DNA from: Pseudomonadota bacterium
GTDB lineage: Bacteria > Pseudomonadota > Gammaproteobacteria > Thiotrichales > Thiotrichaceae
Direction of reading: 5' to 3'
Length of the DNA stretch: 44,161 bases
Assembly: GCA_002747435.1 (NCBI GenBank)
Contig: PDPH01000015.1
Span: 1 to 44,161 of the forward strand
Shown one piece after another: positions 26,337 to 35,032 of the stretch. The position numbers and the translations under genes were made by a program. Under the pieces are notes generated by a model. The model saw nothing but the letters and a program-made list of their open reading frames with translations. It was not told the DNA's origin and ran no database searches. The stretch's first letter is position 1. Every line of letters starts with the position of its first letter.

Positions 26337-27040
26337 GTTATTTGTCAGGTATAGCATTGACCGGCGGCTATGGTAATGGCCCGAATATTTTAAATGGCTG
26401 TACGATTGAAGTGAAACAAGGCGAAATTGCCGTGATCGTCGGACCTAATGGTGCAGGTAAGTCGACAGCCATGAAAGCTATGTTGGGCATGTTAGCTTTG
26501 CGTTCTGGTTCGGTCAATTTAAATGGACGTGATATTAGTAAGCTTAGCCCGCAAGCGAGAGTGGCCGAAGGCATGGCTTTTGTGCCGCAAACTGAGAATG
26601 TTTTTACCAGTATGACGGTAGAAGAAAATCTTGAAATGGGGGCTTTCTTACGCGAAGACGATTTCAGCGATACATTGGATCAAATCTACGAGCTGTTTCC
26701 CATTTTGAAAGAAAAGCGTCATCAATTAGCGGGGGAGTTATCAGGTGGTCAACGCCAGCAGGTTGCGGTGGGGCGTGCCATGATGACTAAGCCTAGTGTG
26801 CTGCTGCTAGATGAGCCTACCGCTGGCGTATCGCCTATTGTGATGGATGAATTGTTTAGTCGAATTCTGGAAGTGCGCGAAACGGGTATTGCGGTGCTTA
26901 TGGTGGAGCAAAATGCCCGTCAGGCACTGGAAATAGCGGATAAAGGTTATGTGTTGGTCATGGGTGAGAATCGCTATACCGACACCGGGCAGGCATTGTT
27001 GGCGGATGTCGAAGTTCGCAAATCTTTCCTTGGAGGTTGA
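26333..27040 (+). CDS. Branched-chain amino acid-type ABC importer ATPase, LivF-like
   Basis: This 235-aa ATPase has Walker A GPNGAGKST (~residue 37), signature LSGGQRQQVAVGRAMM (~138), Walker B VLLLDEPTAGVSP (~160) and switch His replaced by Gln in MVEQNARQAL, as is normal for LivF. It overlaps both neighbours by 4 bases, so synthesis is coupled. It forms the ATPase heterodimer with the LivG-like protein. Confidence 0.92.
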   Translation: MSYLSGIALTGGYGNGPNILNGCTIEVKQGEIAVIVGPNGAGKSTAMKAMLGMLALRSGSVNLNGRDISKLSPQARVAEGMAFVPQTENVFTSMTVEENLEMGAFLREDDFSDTLDQIYELFPILKEKRHQLAGELSGGQRQQVAVGRAMMTKPSVLLLDEPTAGVSPIVMDELFSRILEVRETGIAVLMVEQNARQALEIADKGYVLVMGENRYTDTGQALLADVEVRKSFLGG

Positions 27041-28065
27041 GCATGCCAGAAACTCAGGCTATTTTGAATGCGCTGGTTCTGTTCAGTAATTTTGTAGTGG
27101 TTCCCGCTTTGACTTATGGCGCTCAGCTAGCGTTGGGAGCTTTGGGGGTTACACTTATTTATGCCGTGTTGCGCTTTTCCAATTTTGCCCAAGGCGAAAC
27201 GATGGCCTTTGGCACAATGATTACTATTTTATTGACTTGGGGTTTGCAAAGTATAGGCATTGGGCTGGGGTCTTTACCAACGGCTTTGTTAACCTTGCCA
27301 GTTGCGATTGCAGTGACCGCACTGCTAATGATCGTTACCGACAAGCTGGTTTATCGTTATTACCGCGAACAAAAAAGCCGTCCGATTGTGTTTGTTATGG
27401 CTTCGGTTGGAGTGATGTTCATTATGAATGGGCTGGTACGTATGATTATCGGACCAGGTGAACAGAATTTTACCGATGGCGAGCGTTTTATTTTTACCGT
27501 ACGCGATTTTCGTGCTTGGAGTGGCCTAGAAGAAGGTCTTGCACTGAAAACCTCGCAAGGTTTGAGTATTTTAATGGCTTTTGTTTTAGTAGCCGCGCTG
27601 TTTTGGTTTTTACAAAAAACGCGCACTGGCAAAGCGATGCGCGCCTATTCGGATAATGAAAATCTGGCGCTATTATCGGGTATAGATCCTGATCGTATTG
27701 TGATGATTACTTGGTGCTTGTCTGCTGCATTAGCCACAGTGGCTGGCGTACTTTATGGCTTGGATAAGGGTTTTAAGCCATTGTCTTATTTTCACTTGCT
27801 GTTGCCAGTTTTTGCGGCAGTGATTGTGGGAGGTATTGGTCGGCCAATGGGTGCTATTGCGGGTGGTTTTATTATTGCTTTTTCTGAGGTTATGCTGACC
27901 TATGCTTACAAAAAATTCTTTAGCTATTTATTGCCACCTGAGTCAATGCCTGAGGGTTTAATTCAACTCTTGTCTACTGAATATAAGTTTGCGGTTTCTT
28001 TCATGATTCTGGTCATTGTCTTGCTGGTGCGGCCTACCGGCATTTTCCGGGGAAAAGTGATATGA
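27037..28065 (+). CDS. Branched-chain amino acid-type ABC importer permease, LivH-like
   Basis: This 342-aa membrane protein has about eight hydrophobic segments. The LivH marks are LGALGVTLIYAVLRFSNFAQ with GETMAFG (~residues 31-57), the ATPase-contact segment TRTGKAMRAYSDNENLALLS ending GID (~196-217), and PVFAAVIVGGIGRPMGAIAG (~255-274). Overlaps of 4 bases on both sides tie it to the operon. It forms the heterodimeric channel with the LivM-like subunit. Confidence 0.92.
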   Translation: MSMPETQAILNALVLFSNFVVVPALTYGAQLALGALGVTLIYAVLRFSNFAQGETMAFGTMITILLTWGLQSIGIGLGSLPTALLTLPVAIAVTALLMIVTDKLVYRYYREQKSRPIVFVMASVGVMFIMNGLVRMIIGPGEQNFTDGERFIFTVRDFRAWSGLEEGLALKTSQGLSILMAFVLVAALFWFLQKTRTGKAMRAYSDNENLALLSGIDPDRIVMITWCLSAALATVAGVLYGLDKGFKPLSYFHLLLPVFAAVIVGGIGRPMGAIAGGFIIAFSEVMLTYAYKKFFSYLLPPESMPEGLIQLLSTEYKFAVSFMILVIVLLVRPTGIFRGKVI

Positions 28066-29441
28066 ATCTTTTGCAAAATAATACCGTGCGAGCTGTATTG
28101 GCGTTTGGCGTGATGGCCGCCTTATTGTATGCCGTAGGTGTAGGACAATCGTGGACGGTGGCGGTTACTATCCTGAATATGTGCCTGATTTCTGCCATTA
28201 TGGCGATGGGTGTGAATATACAATGGGGCTATGCCGGACTGTTTAATGTAGGGGTGATGGGCTTTGCGGCAGTCGGCGGTTTGGCGGCTGTATTGGTTGC
28301 ACATGATCCAGTGAAAGAGGCGTGGTCAGTCGGTGGCTTGAACATGTTGCTGGCTTTTTTGTCTCTATTATTGACGTTTGCTATAGCGCGCTGGGTACAT
28401 CATAAGATCAAGGGAAAACATCTGCGTCACCTCGCATTGATCATCGTTGTGGTGTTGGGATTTGGCTTGATTCGACTAAGCTATGAGCCTGCTGTGCAAG
28501 CGATTGAGGCAGTGAATCCGGTGCGTAGCGGTTTTCTGGGTGGTTTAGGTTTGCCTATTTTGTTTTCTTGGATAGTCGGTGGTTTATTTGCCGCAGGCGC
28601 TGCTTGGCTGATTGGTAAAGTTGCACTAGGCTTACGCGCGGATTATTTGGCGATTGCCACCTTGGGTATTTCCGAGATTATTATTTCTGTTTTGCGCAAT
28701 GAAGATTGGTTAGCTCGGGGTGTTAAGAATGTGACGGGTTTGCCGCGTCCAGTGCCTTATGAAATAGATTTGCAACAGGCAGACTGGTTTATTCATGGGG
28801 TAGCGCGTTTGCATGCTGATCAGTTACAAGGTCTCACTGGTGCGGCACGCGCAGAGGTATTACAGCCTTTGATTATTGATAGTGCGAGTCTGTTTGTTAA
28901 ATTGGCTTATGCAGGTTTGTTTAGCGTGGTGCTAATCTTGATTTTGATATTATGTGTTTTAGCACTCAATTCGCCTTGGGGACGCATGATTCGCGCCATT
29001 CGGGATAATGAAGTAGCCGCATCGGCAATGGGCAAGGGAGTTAAGCAACGCCATTTACAGATATTTGTACTGGGTTCGGCGGTAATAGGCATTGCAGGTG
29101 CTATGTTGGTAACGCTAGATGGGCAGTTTACGCCAGGTTCTTACAGCCCTTTGCGATTCACTTTTCTAATTTGGGTGATGGTGATTGTCGGCGGCTCGGG
29201 AAATAACCTTGGTGCAGTATTAGGCGGCTTTTTGATTTGGTTCGTTTGGGTAGAAGCCGAACCGGCTGGTTTCTGGTTAATGGATAAACTAACGGCTGGC
29301 ATGGATGCTGCTAATGCGCTGCGCACCCATCTGTTGGACAGTGCCCAGTACATGCGGGTATTGGTAATGGGCATCGTATTGTTATTGGTGATGCGCTTCA
29401 GTCCGCGCGGCATTCTGCCTGAACAGGTGCGGCGCTCCTGA
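28062..29441 (+). CDS. Branched-chain amino acid-type ABC importer permease, LivM-like (long form)
   Basis: This 459-aa permease carries the LivM core: MGVNIQWGYAGLFNVGVMGF (~residues 49-68), LGLRADYLAIATLGISEIII, the ATPase-contact loop SPWGRMIRAIRDNEVAASAM (~306-325) followed by GKG, and WVMVIVGGSGNNLGAVLGGF near the end. It is clearly longer than many LivM proteins because of an extra hydrophobic/basic stretch (~85-150, WVHHKIKGKHLRHLALII) and a ~50-residue loop (~220-270). The binding-protein gene follows 83 bp downstream. Confidence 0.91.
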   Translation: MNLLQNNTVRAVLAFGVMAALLYAVGVGQSWTVAVTILNMCLISAIMAMGVNIQWGYAGLFNVGVMGFAAVGGLAAVLVAHDPVKEAWSVGGLNMLLAFLSLLLTFAIARWVHHKIKGKHLRHLALIIVVVLGFGLIRLSYEPAVQAIEAVNPVRSGFLGGLGLPILFSWIVGGLFAAGAAWLIGKVALGLRADYLAIATLGISEIIISVLRNEDWLARGVKNVTGLPRPVPYEIDLQQADWFIHGVARLHADQLQGLTGAARAEVLQPLIIDSASLFVKLAYAGLFSVVLILILILCVLALNSPWGRMIRAIRDNEVAASAMGKGVKQRHLQIFVLGSAVIGIAGAMLVTLDGQFTPGSYSPLRFTFLIWVMVIVGGSGNNLGAVLGGFLIWFVWVEAEPAGFWLMDKLTAGMDAANALRTHLLDSAQYMRVLVMGIVLLLVMRFSPRGILPEQVRRS

Positions 29442-29524
29442 AGCACAGACTAGACTGTATTAAGATACGGTATAAAATCATGAATGACTGGAAGAAAATG
29501 ACTGAAAGAAGAGGAGATGTGCTT

Positions 29525-30718
29525 ATGAAAAAATTGTTATTAGCTGCTTTAATCGCGGGTTTAGCACAGACAGCAAGCGCTGAAGAAACGATTAAAATTG
29601 GTTTTCTACAAGGCTTCACCGGCCCGATTGAGTCGCTGACTCCCATGATGGCTGCTTCGGCTGAAATTGCATTGGAGGAAGTCAATGCGTCGGGAGCTTT
29701 ATTGGGTGGAAAAGCCACCTTAGAAGCTGTACGCGCTGATTCTACTTGTGTCGATGCGGCAGCGGCTACTGCTGCGGCTGAGCGCTTGGTGACTTCAGAA
29801 AAGGTGGCGGCGATTTATGGCGCAAGCTGTTCGGGTGCGACTACGGCTGTGGTGAATAATGTCAGTGTGCCGAATGGTGTGTTGACTGTTTCTCCTTCTG
29901 CTACTTCACCGGCATTAACAATGCTGGAGGATAAAGACTTCTTTTTCCGTACAGCGCCTTCTGATGCACGTCAAGGAGAGTTATTAGCTGAAATTACCAA
30001 AAAGGATCGCGGCATTGATACGGTTGCGATTACCTATACCAATAATGATTATGGTAAAGGTTTAAGTGATGCTTTTAGCAAGGCTTATAAAGCCTTGGGC
30101 GGTAAAATTGTAATCAATACTTCACACGAAGACGGTAAAGCGGATTACTCTGCTGAAGTCGCTTCACTTTCTGCTGCGGGAGCGGATACGTTGGTTGTTT
30201 TTGGTTATGTGGATCAAGGCGGTAAGGGCATTGTCCAAACTGCTTTAGATACGGGTGCTTTTGATCAATTTGTCTTTGCTGATGGCATGGTGGGTGAATC
30301 ATTGCTTGCCGCCTTAGGAGATGCTCTGGATGGTACATTTGGTACGACGCCAGGGGGTGAAAGTGCCGGTACTGAAAAGTGGATGAGCCTAGCCAAGGAG
30401 AATGATGTTGATGGTGCAGGCGGTCCTTATCGGGGCGAGTCTTACGATGCGGTTGCTTTGATTGCTTTGGCGATTCAAGCGGCTGGTTCGGCAGATCGCG
30501 CTGCGATTCAATCCAAAATCATGGAGGTTGCTAATGCGCCCGGTGAGAAAGTTCTGCCCGGTGAGTTGGCTAAAGGGCTGAAGATCATCGCTGAGGGGGG
30601 GGATGTGGATTATGTTGGTGCTACCAATATTGAATTTAATGAAAAGGGTGACGTTCCGGGCTCATACCGTGAAATTGAAGTCAAAGATGCCAAGTTTGAA
30701 ACTGTAAAATTGCACTAA
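29525..30718 (+). CDS. Periplasmic substrate-binding protein of the Liv-type importer
   Basis: This 397-aa protein starts at MKKLLLAALIAGLAQTASA, a clean Sec signal cleaved before EET, with AGAGGAG 8 bases upstream; the longer frame from 29480 would hide this signal. It is a type I periplasmic binding protein (Peripla_BP_6): IKIGFLQGFTGPIESLTPMM, YGASCSGATTAVVNNVSVPN, and FFRTAPSDARQGELLA with TYTNNDYGKGL. The two cysteines flanking SVDAAAA/ASC may form a disulfide. The ligand is unknown; the adjacent ROK regulator raises the possibility of a non-amino-acid ligand. A G8 tract lies at 30595-30602. Confidence 0.9.
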   Translation: MKKLLLAALIAGLAQTASAEETIKIGFLQGFTGPIESLTPMMAASAEIALEEVNASGALLGGKATLEAVRADSTCVDAAAATAAAERLVTSEKVAAIYGASCSGATTAVVNNVSVPNGVLTVSPSATSPALTMLEDKDFFFRTAPSDARQGELLAEITKKDRGIDTVAITYTNNDYGKGLSDAFSKAYKALGGKIVINTSHEDGKADYSAEVASLSAAGADTLVVFGYVDQGGKGIVQTALDTGAFDQFVFADGMVGESLLAALGDALDGTFGTTPGGESAGTEKWMSLAKENDVDGAGGPYRGESYDAVALIALAIQAAGSADRAAIQSKIMEVANAPGEKVLPGELAKGLKIIAEGGDVDYVGATNIEFNEKGDVPGSYREIEVKDAKFETVKLH

Positions 30719-30732
30719 TCCTTCAATAAATA

Positions 30733-30760
30733 GACAGCCTAGGTTTAGGCCGAGGCTGTC
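30733..30760 (+). terminator. Hairpin between the binding-protein gene and the ROK gene
   Basis: GACAGCCT (30733-30740) pairs with AGGCTGTC (30753-30760), 8 perfect pairs with a 12-base loop. It begins 15 bases after the importer operon stop and ends 25 bases before the ROK gene. No T-run follows, so it may be a weak terminator or an mRNA 3' stabiliser that allows some read-through into the regulator. Confidence 0.5.
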
Positions 30761-30784
30761 CGCTGAAACAGGGGATAGTATCGG

Positions 30785-32020
30785 ATGGCTAATGCAGTTC
30801 GCACGGATGATGTGCGACGACAAAATACGCGTTTGCTGATGGGCTCATTGCGTCGTCTGCAACGGGCAGCACGCACAGAATTAGTAGACTATACTGGATT
30901 ATCACCTGCGACAGTATCCAGTATTACTTCAGATTTATTGGCGCAAGCTATTTTGCTGAGTTCCGAAGATAGTGCCACTCAGCATCGTCGCGGACGGCCT
31001 CGCATTACACTCTATCCTAATCCAGATATGGGATATATTGTAGTGATTGCCTTAGCCATGAACAGCATTTATATTAGCTTGGAAAACTATGCTGGGCAGG
31101 TATTGCGGCGTGAGAAACATTTTTTCCCCTCCCGCCAAGCGTCTTTAGAGGAATTTTTGGATACCTTGATTGGCCTGATCAAGGAGGTCTTGTCCACTAC
31201 AGGTAGTACAGGCACTAAAACCTCACAACAACAATCACCTAGCCTGCGCTATATCAGCGTGGCGGTACAAGGAACGGTTATTGAAAACGGTCAAGTATGG
31301 CTGTCTTCCCCTATGATGCCACATCGGCATGTTCCTTTAGGACGCATACTATCAGAACACTTTTCTGTACCAGTAATGCTGTGTAATGACTGCAATCGGG
31401 CAGCCGAAGCATTACATTGGTTATACCCTGAGCAATTTGGTGAGAATTTTGCCACTATCAGCCTGACGCAAGGTATAGGCATGGGATTGGTTTTACATGG
31501 GCAGACCTTTGTAGGAGTCAGTTCATCGGCGGGTGAGTTTGGCCATATGTGCTATCAGCCCGGTGGAGCACGTTGCCGATGTGGGCAGTTAGGTTGCATA
31601 GAAGCCTATGCGGGTGACTATGCCATCTATCGTCGTGCCATGAATTTGCCATTGGATACCGATCCAGCCGAGGAAATGCCGAGTCAACATTTGCTGGCCA
31701 TCTTGGAAAATGCCCATCTTCGCCAGGGTTCAGAACGTCAAGCTTTTCGTGAAGCGGGACGAGCTATCGGGGGTGGTCTACAAAGCTTGTTTGCCTTGAC
31801 GGATAGTTTAACGGTTGCTTTTATGGGGCCTGGTGTTATTGGTTTTGATTTGATGAAACCAGAAATAGAGGCTGCTTTACAGAGCAATACTGCTAATCCG
31901 CAACCGCCGATTGAAATGTATTGTTATAAAAGTGCGGATGAATTGATTCGCGTAGGTTGTTCCTTGTCCGCTTTGCAGGCTTTGGACAATAGGATTAATA
32001 GTTCAGATAGTTTAAGCTGA
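30785..32020 (+). CDS. ROK-family transcriptional regulator (NagC/XylR-like)
   Basis: This 411-aa protein has an N-terminal winged HTH (RRLQRAARTELVDYTGLSPA, then TVSSITSDLLAQAIL, residues ~20-58) and a GRPR basic wing. The C-terminal ROK sugar-kinase-like domain follows. The ROK zinc motif GHMCYQPGGARCRCGQLGCI with EAYAG is intact (G-H-x(n)-C-x-C-G-x-x-G-C-x-E, ~residues 255-280). Sugar-sensing ROK repressors usually bind sugars or amino sugars. The gene lies 66 bp after the Liv-type importer on the same strand, so it may control that importer. It converges with the large lipoprotein gene. Confidence 0.87.
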   Translation: MANAVRTDDVRRQNTRLLMGSLRRLQRAARTELVDYTGLSPATVSSITSDLLAQAILLSSEDSATQHRRGRPRITLYPNPDMGYIVVIALAMNSIYISLENYAGQVLRREKHFFPSRQASLEEFLDTLIGLIKEVLSTTGSTGTKTSQQQSPSLRYISVAVQGTVIENGQVWLSSPMMPHRHVPLGRILSEHFSVPVMLCNDCNRAAEALHWLYPEQFGENFATISLTQGIGMGLVLHGQTFVGVSSSAGEFGHMCYQPGGARCRCGQLGCIEAYAGDYAIYRRAMNLPLDTDPAEEMPSQHLLAILENAHLRQGSERQAFREAGRAIGGGLQSLFALTDSLTVAFMGPGVIGFDLMKPEIEAALQSNTANPQPPIEMYCYKSADELIRVGCSLSALQALDNRINSSDSLS

Positions 32021-32022
32021 AG

Positions 32023-32058
32023 TAGCAAGCTGGATGTGTTTTAACGGCCAGCTTGCTA
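32023..32058. terminator. Bidirectional terminator between convergent genes
   Basis: TAGCAAGCTGG (32023-32033) pairs perfectly over 11 bases with CCAGCTTGCTA (32048-32058), with a 14-base loop. It lies three bases after the ROK gene stop and 12 bases before the end of the convergent lipoprotein gene, the expected place for a shared terminator. Neither side has a strong T-run. Confidence 0.65.
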
Positions 32059-32070
32059 TTGCTTAGGGTA

Positions 32071-34443
32071 TTACTGAGCGCAATTTTTCCATTTTTTCCA
32101 CCAGCAACTTCCGGTCACTTCTTGGAATTGCATGCTCATGTCATATTTGGGCGCATCGAAACGTGTTTGATTCAATTGCTCCTTGATACCGAAAGCGCCA
32201 AATTTGTGGTAGCTCTGTGGCAAAGTGTACAAAGTAAACAGCGTACCACCTGCATTCTTCCAATTATTCAATAATTGACTGTAACGGGCTGCCATGCGTG
32301 CATCACGGTTAGCCGCTTGGAATAAATCCAGCAAATGGCTTTTACGCTTGGCAGAGACCTCGCCGTCACTCCAGTTTACGGTTAAATGTTGGCCGCCTTC
32401 ATAAGTAATCAATTGCACACCGTATTCAGTCGTGGCTTTAACCTGTTTTTCTGTATTGATTTTGCTAACCTGCTCAATGCCATAGGGATCATTCACATTG
32501 TCGATGACACTGAAAATATCATCCAAAGAGGTGACTTGACTCATGACCAAGGGGATTTTTTCTTCATCGGCACAGACAGCATGAGATGAACGATTCCAAC
32601 AGCCATGAAAATAGGGTGCACTAGCAATGGCATCGACAAACTGCGCATTGCCATTATGAGCGAGCATATTGCGTGTCATCCATTCATCCGGGTGGTAAGT
32701 GTTTAATACCCTGACCAAGCGCTCAGCACCGCCGAAAATGGTAAACCATTGATTAAAGATTTCGACAGCACGATCAGCATAATATTGATAGCCTGCGCGA
32801 TAAGGGTTGCTATCTAGATCTTTACCCTTTTCACGCATATAAAGTGCTGCCCAAAAAATGCCGTTCCAAGGCTCATTGCTATACTCCACATACGCTTTGA
32901 GCTTAGGGTCAAGGTGCTCATAAACATAGTTAGCGTAATTTTTAATGTACTCTTCGGTAGCATTGTGAGGAATATTAAACCAAGGATCACGTCCTAATTG
33001 GTTGGCTAAGGCGACTGCCACCTCCAAAGGTACACCGCGAGCATAACGCTCCAGTAAAGGCGTACGAGCTGAGCCGCCCCATGAAGCATCATCCATTTTA
33101 GCGCGCATATCCCACGTAAATGGCTGTAATAAACACGTAGTATAAGCTTCATCCTCAAGGTCATAGCAGGGATTGCGTGGGCTGGCTTCCATAAAGTTCA
33201 TCATGCGAATGACTTTGAAGTCTTTGAGAAAGCGCAAGTAGTCTGGATTAAATACAATGGCATTACGATTTTGTGCCAATGTATCAACAAAGCTTAGGAA
33301 AGGTTTGCCTGCGCATTGTTCTGCGCTGTCGACTCGAATAAAAGGATTGCCTTCACAAGTGCCCCCCGGCATAACAATGCGTAAATTGCGTACTGGATTT
33401 TGATGATCAATAGACTTGATTTGTACACGCAAACCGGAGGCGTTACGCTTACGAATTAAATCAGGCGTAATTTCAATCATATCGCGTCCAGGCGAGCTTT
33501 CAGTCGGAATCTTGCTAGCGATGCCACTGTATTGTATGTTGCCGCTGCCTTCGTATAGCACCGTGTATTTGCCAACTGGAATAGAGCCGTAAGGAATATA
33601 GCGCAGCATAATGCTTGTCGCCCAACTGGGGACACGTAGCACAGGGTGTTTCTGCGTGTCACAAGAGGGAGGAATGACCATCGGCCAGCCTTGCTCATCA
33701 TAGCTAATATCAGTACAGGAATATTCTGCAAACGGACGAGAAACCCGAAATAAATCAACAAAGGGGACTGGCTGTCCGCCTACTTCATCGGCTTCGGGCT
33801 GAGGCGCTTCAAGATTAATGCCTAGGGATGGTTTGTATAAAGCAGCCAGCTCACGTCCTTGTAATAACAAAGCTTTGCCCAAGGCCAGCTCAAATTGCTC
33901 AATTGAACTGTCCAGTTTAGCAGGCGGTTCTTTTTGCTGATAGGCCGCCATAATACTTATACCATTCGTATAATCCTCGTTATCATCTACACTGAGCAAC
34001 AGGCGTTGTAAGTTTTTGGTGACTGCATAGGGACAAGCGGCTGGTTTTTCGGATTGGCGACAATAAGCTGCCGCCAAATCATCTTGAGTAATATTGGCTT
34101 TGGCAGGAATATCGGTAAATGGCGTATTGAATAAGGTAAAGCTGACCGTTTCTGCTGTGCCATACTTAAACTCGCCCTTGCTATTAGTGACAGTGACACC
34201 GCCTTGGTCTTTTTGGCCTTGTTGCGATGCGCTATCACTAGGGGCACTGGCATACTGTATATTTACCAGAGCAATAGGCTGATCGGGTTGTGTTGGATTG
34301 CTGAGCAACAGTTTACCTGTACCTAGCGGCAGAGTGGGTGTATCGGTATTGTCATTGTGTTCACAGCCACCACAAGATGCTACTAAGATAGTAAACAGAC
34401 TGAGCAGACTTGCTTTTAGAACAAACAGTTTATTATTTGTCAT
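32071..34443 (-). CDS. Large lipoprotein with a glycoside-hydrolase-like (clan GH-A style) domain
   Basis: This 790-aa predicted lipoprotein has signal MTNNKLFVLKASLLSLFTIL with lipobox VASC (Cys at ~24). The first ~350 residues look like beta-rich modules, ending near IRVDSAEQ. The C-terminal part (~380-770) looks like a TIM-barrel glycosidase: AYVEYSNEPWNG (~526) carries the N-E-P acid/base signature of clan GH-A, and QLITYEGGQHL (~690) is a good candidate for the nucleophile Glu. PWFNIPHNATEEYIKNYANY also recalls such enzymes. I cannot name the GH family or substrate. Many cysteines suggest disulfides. It is likely on the outer membrane, acting on polysaccharide or an extracellular matrix such as a sheath. 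It is monocistronic. Confidence 0.7.
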   Translation of the reverse strand: MTNNKLFVLKASLLSLFTILVASCGGCEHNDNTDTPTLPLGTGKLLLSNPTQPDQPIALVNIQYASAPSDSASQQGQKDQGGVTVTNSKGEFKYGTAETVSFTLFNTPFTDIPAKANITQDDLAAAYCRQSEKPAACPYAVTKNLQRLLLSVDDNEDYTNGISIMAAYQQKEPPAKLDSSIEQFELALGKALLLQGRELAALYKPSLGINLEAPQPEADEVGGQPVPFVDLFRVSRPFAEYSCTDISYDEQGWPMVIPPSCDTQKHPVLRVPSWATSIMLRYIPYGSIPVGKYTVLYEGSGNIQYSGIASKIPTESSPGRDMIEITPDLIRKRNASGLRVQIKSIDHQNPVRNLRIVMPGGTCEGNPFIRVDSAEQCAGKPFLSFVDTLAQNRNAIVFNPDYLRFLKDFKVIRMMNFMEASPRNPCYDLEDEAYTTCLLQPFTWDMRAKMDDASWGGSARTPLLERYARGVPLEVAVALANQLGRDPWFNIPHNATEEYIKNYANYVYEHLDPKLKAYVEYSNEPWNGIFWAALYMREKGKDLDSNPYRAGYQYYADRAVEIFNQWFTIFGGAERLVRVLNTYHPDEWMTRNMLAHNGNAQFVDAIASAPYFHGCWNRSSHAVCADEEKIPLVMSQVTSLDDIFSVIDNVNDPYGIEQVSKINTEKQVKATTEYGVQLITYEGGQHLTVNWSDGEVSAKRKSHLLDLFQAANRDARMAARYSQLLNNWKNAGGTLFTLYTLPQSYHKFGAFGIKEQLNQTRFDAPKYDMSMQFQEVTGSCWWKKWKNCAQ

Positions 34444-34498
34444 TAATATCTACGCCCCATTTGAGTACTGATCATAATTTTTAGTGGAAATCAATTAT

Positions 34499-35014
34499 AT
34501 GCTAAAAACTAAAACCGTTATAGCGATCATTTTTTACAGCATTTTAACAGCGTGTACGGCAACACCACCTAATGCTGCTTCCTCTTTACCGGCAGGTTCG
34601 AATGCGCCCGTAAGTCTAGCTAGACCGGCACGGCCACCAAAAAAGCCACCTGTGCCAGCAAAACCCCTTGCCAATTGGAACAATACTGCCGCTCGACAAG
34701 CTGAAACAAAATTTATGGTGAAGAACGGTATTAATGGCATTAGGGCACAAGTTTACCTGCTAGAAACCAGCATTATGGTTCAAGTCGCTAATCAGCCGCC
34801 CATAACCTTGGAAACCATTTACCCACCCTTATATCGAGGCTGGTCTAGTCAGTATATCAAGGTACGTGATTTTGATCGGGACGGTCTGACCGACCTAGCT
34901 ATATTGCAGTCAGTCGGTCACGGTGGTTACAACCGTTGTTATGCGATCTATCGTTATAATCCTGCTACCGGACAATTTCGTTCAAAGAAAAGTTTTGACC
35001 GTTGTAATGTGTAA
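34499..35014 (+). CDS. Small lipoprotein of unknown function with an EF-hand-like/VCBS-like repeat
   Basis: Of ~171 aa, the start at MLKTKTVIAIIFYSILTAC is chosen because it gives a clean lipoprotein signal with lipobox LTAC; the GTG start five codons upstream is less likely. A Pro/Ala/Lys-rich linker (ARPARPPKKPPVPAKPLANW) follows. The C-terminal ~100 residues contain KVRDFDRDGLTDLAILQSVG, a D-x-D-x-D-G-x-x-D calcium-loop as in FG-GAP/VCBS or XAC2610-like proteins, then CYAIYRYNPATGQFRSKKSF. It is divergent from the large lipoprotein gene, separated by 55 bp. Function is unknown. Confidence 0.65.
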   Translation: MLKTKTVIAIIFYSILTACTATPPNAASSLPAGSNAPVSLARPARPPKKPPVPAKPLANWNNTAARQAETKFMVKNGINGIRAQVYLLETSIMVQVANQPPITLETIYPPLYRGWSSQYIKVRDFDRDGLTDLAILQSVGHGGYNRCYAIYRYNPATGQFRSKKSFDRCNV

Positions 35015-35032
35015 ATTTAAAAATGTGTAAAC

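Noticed and set aside
30785..32020. Sugar kinase instead of regulator
   Set aside because: A clear N-terminal winged HTH precedes the ROK domain.
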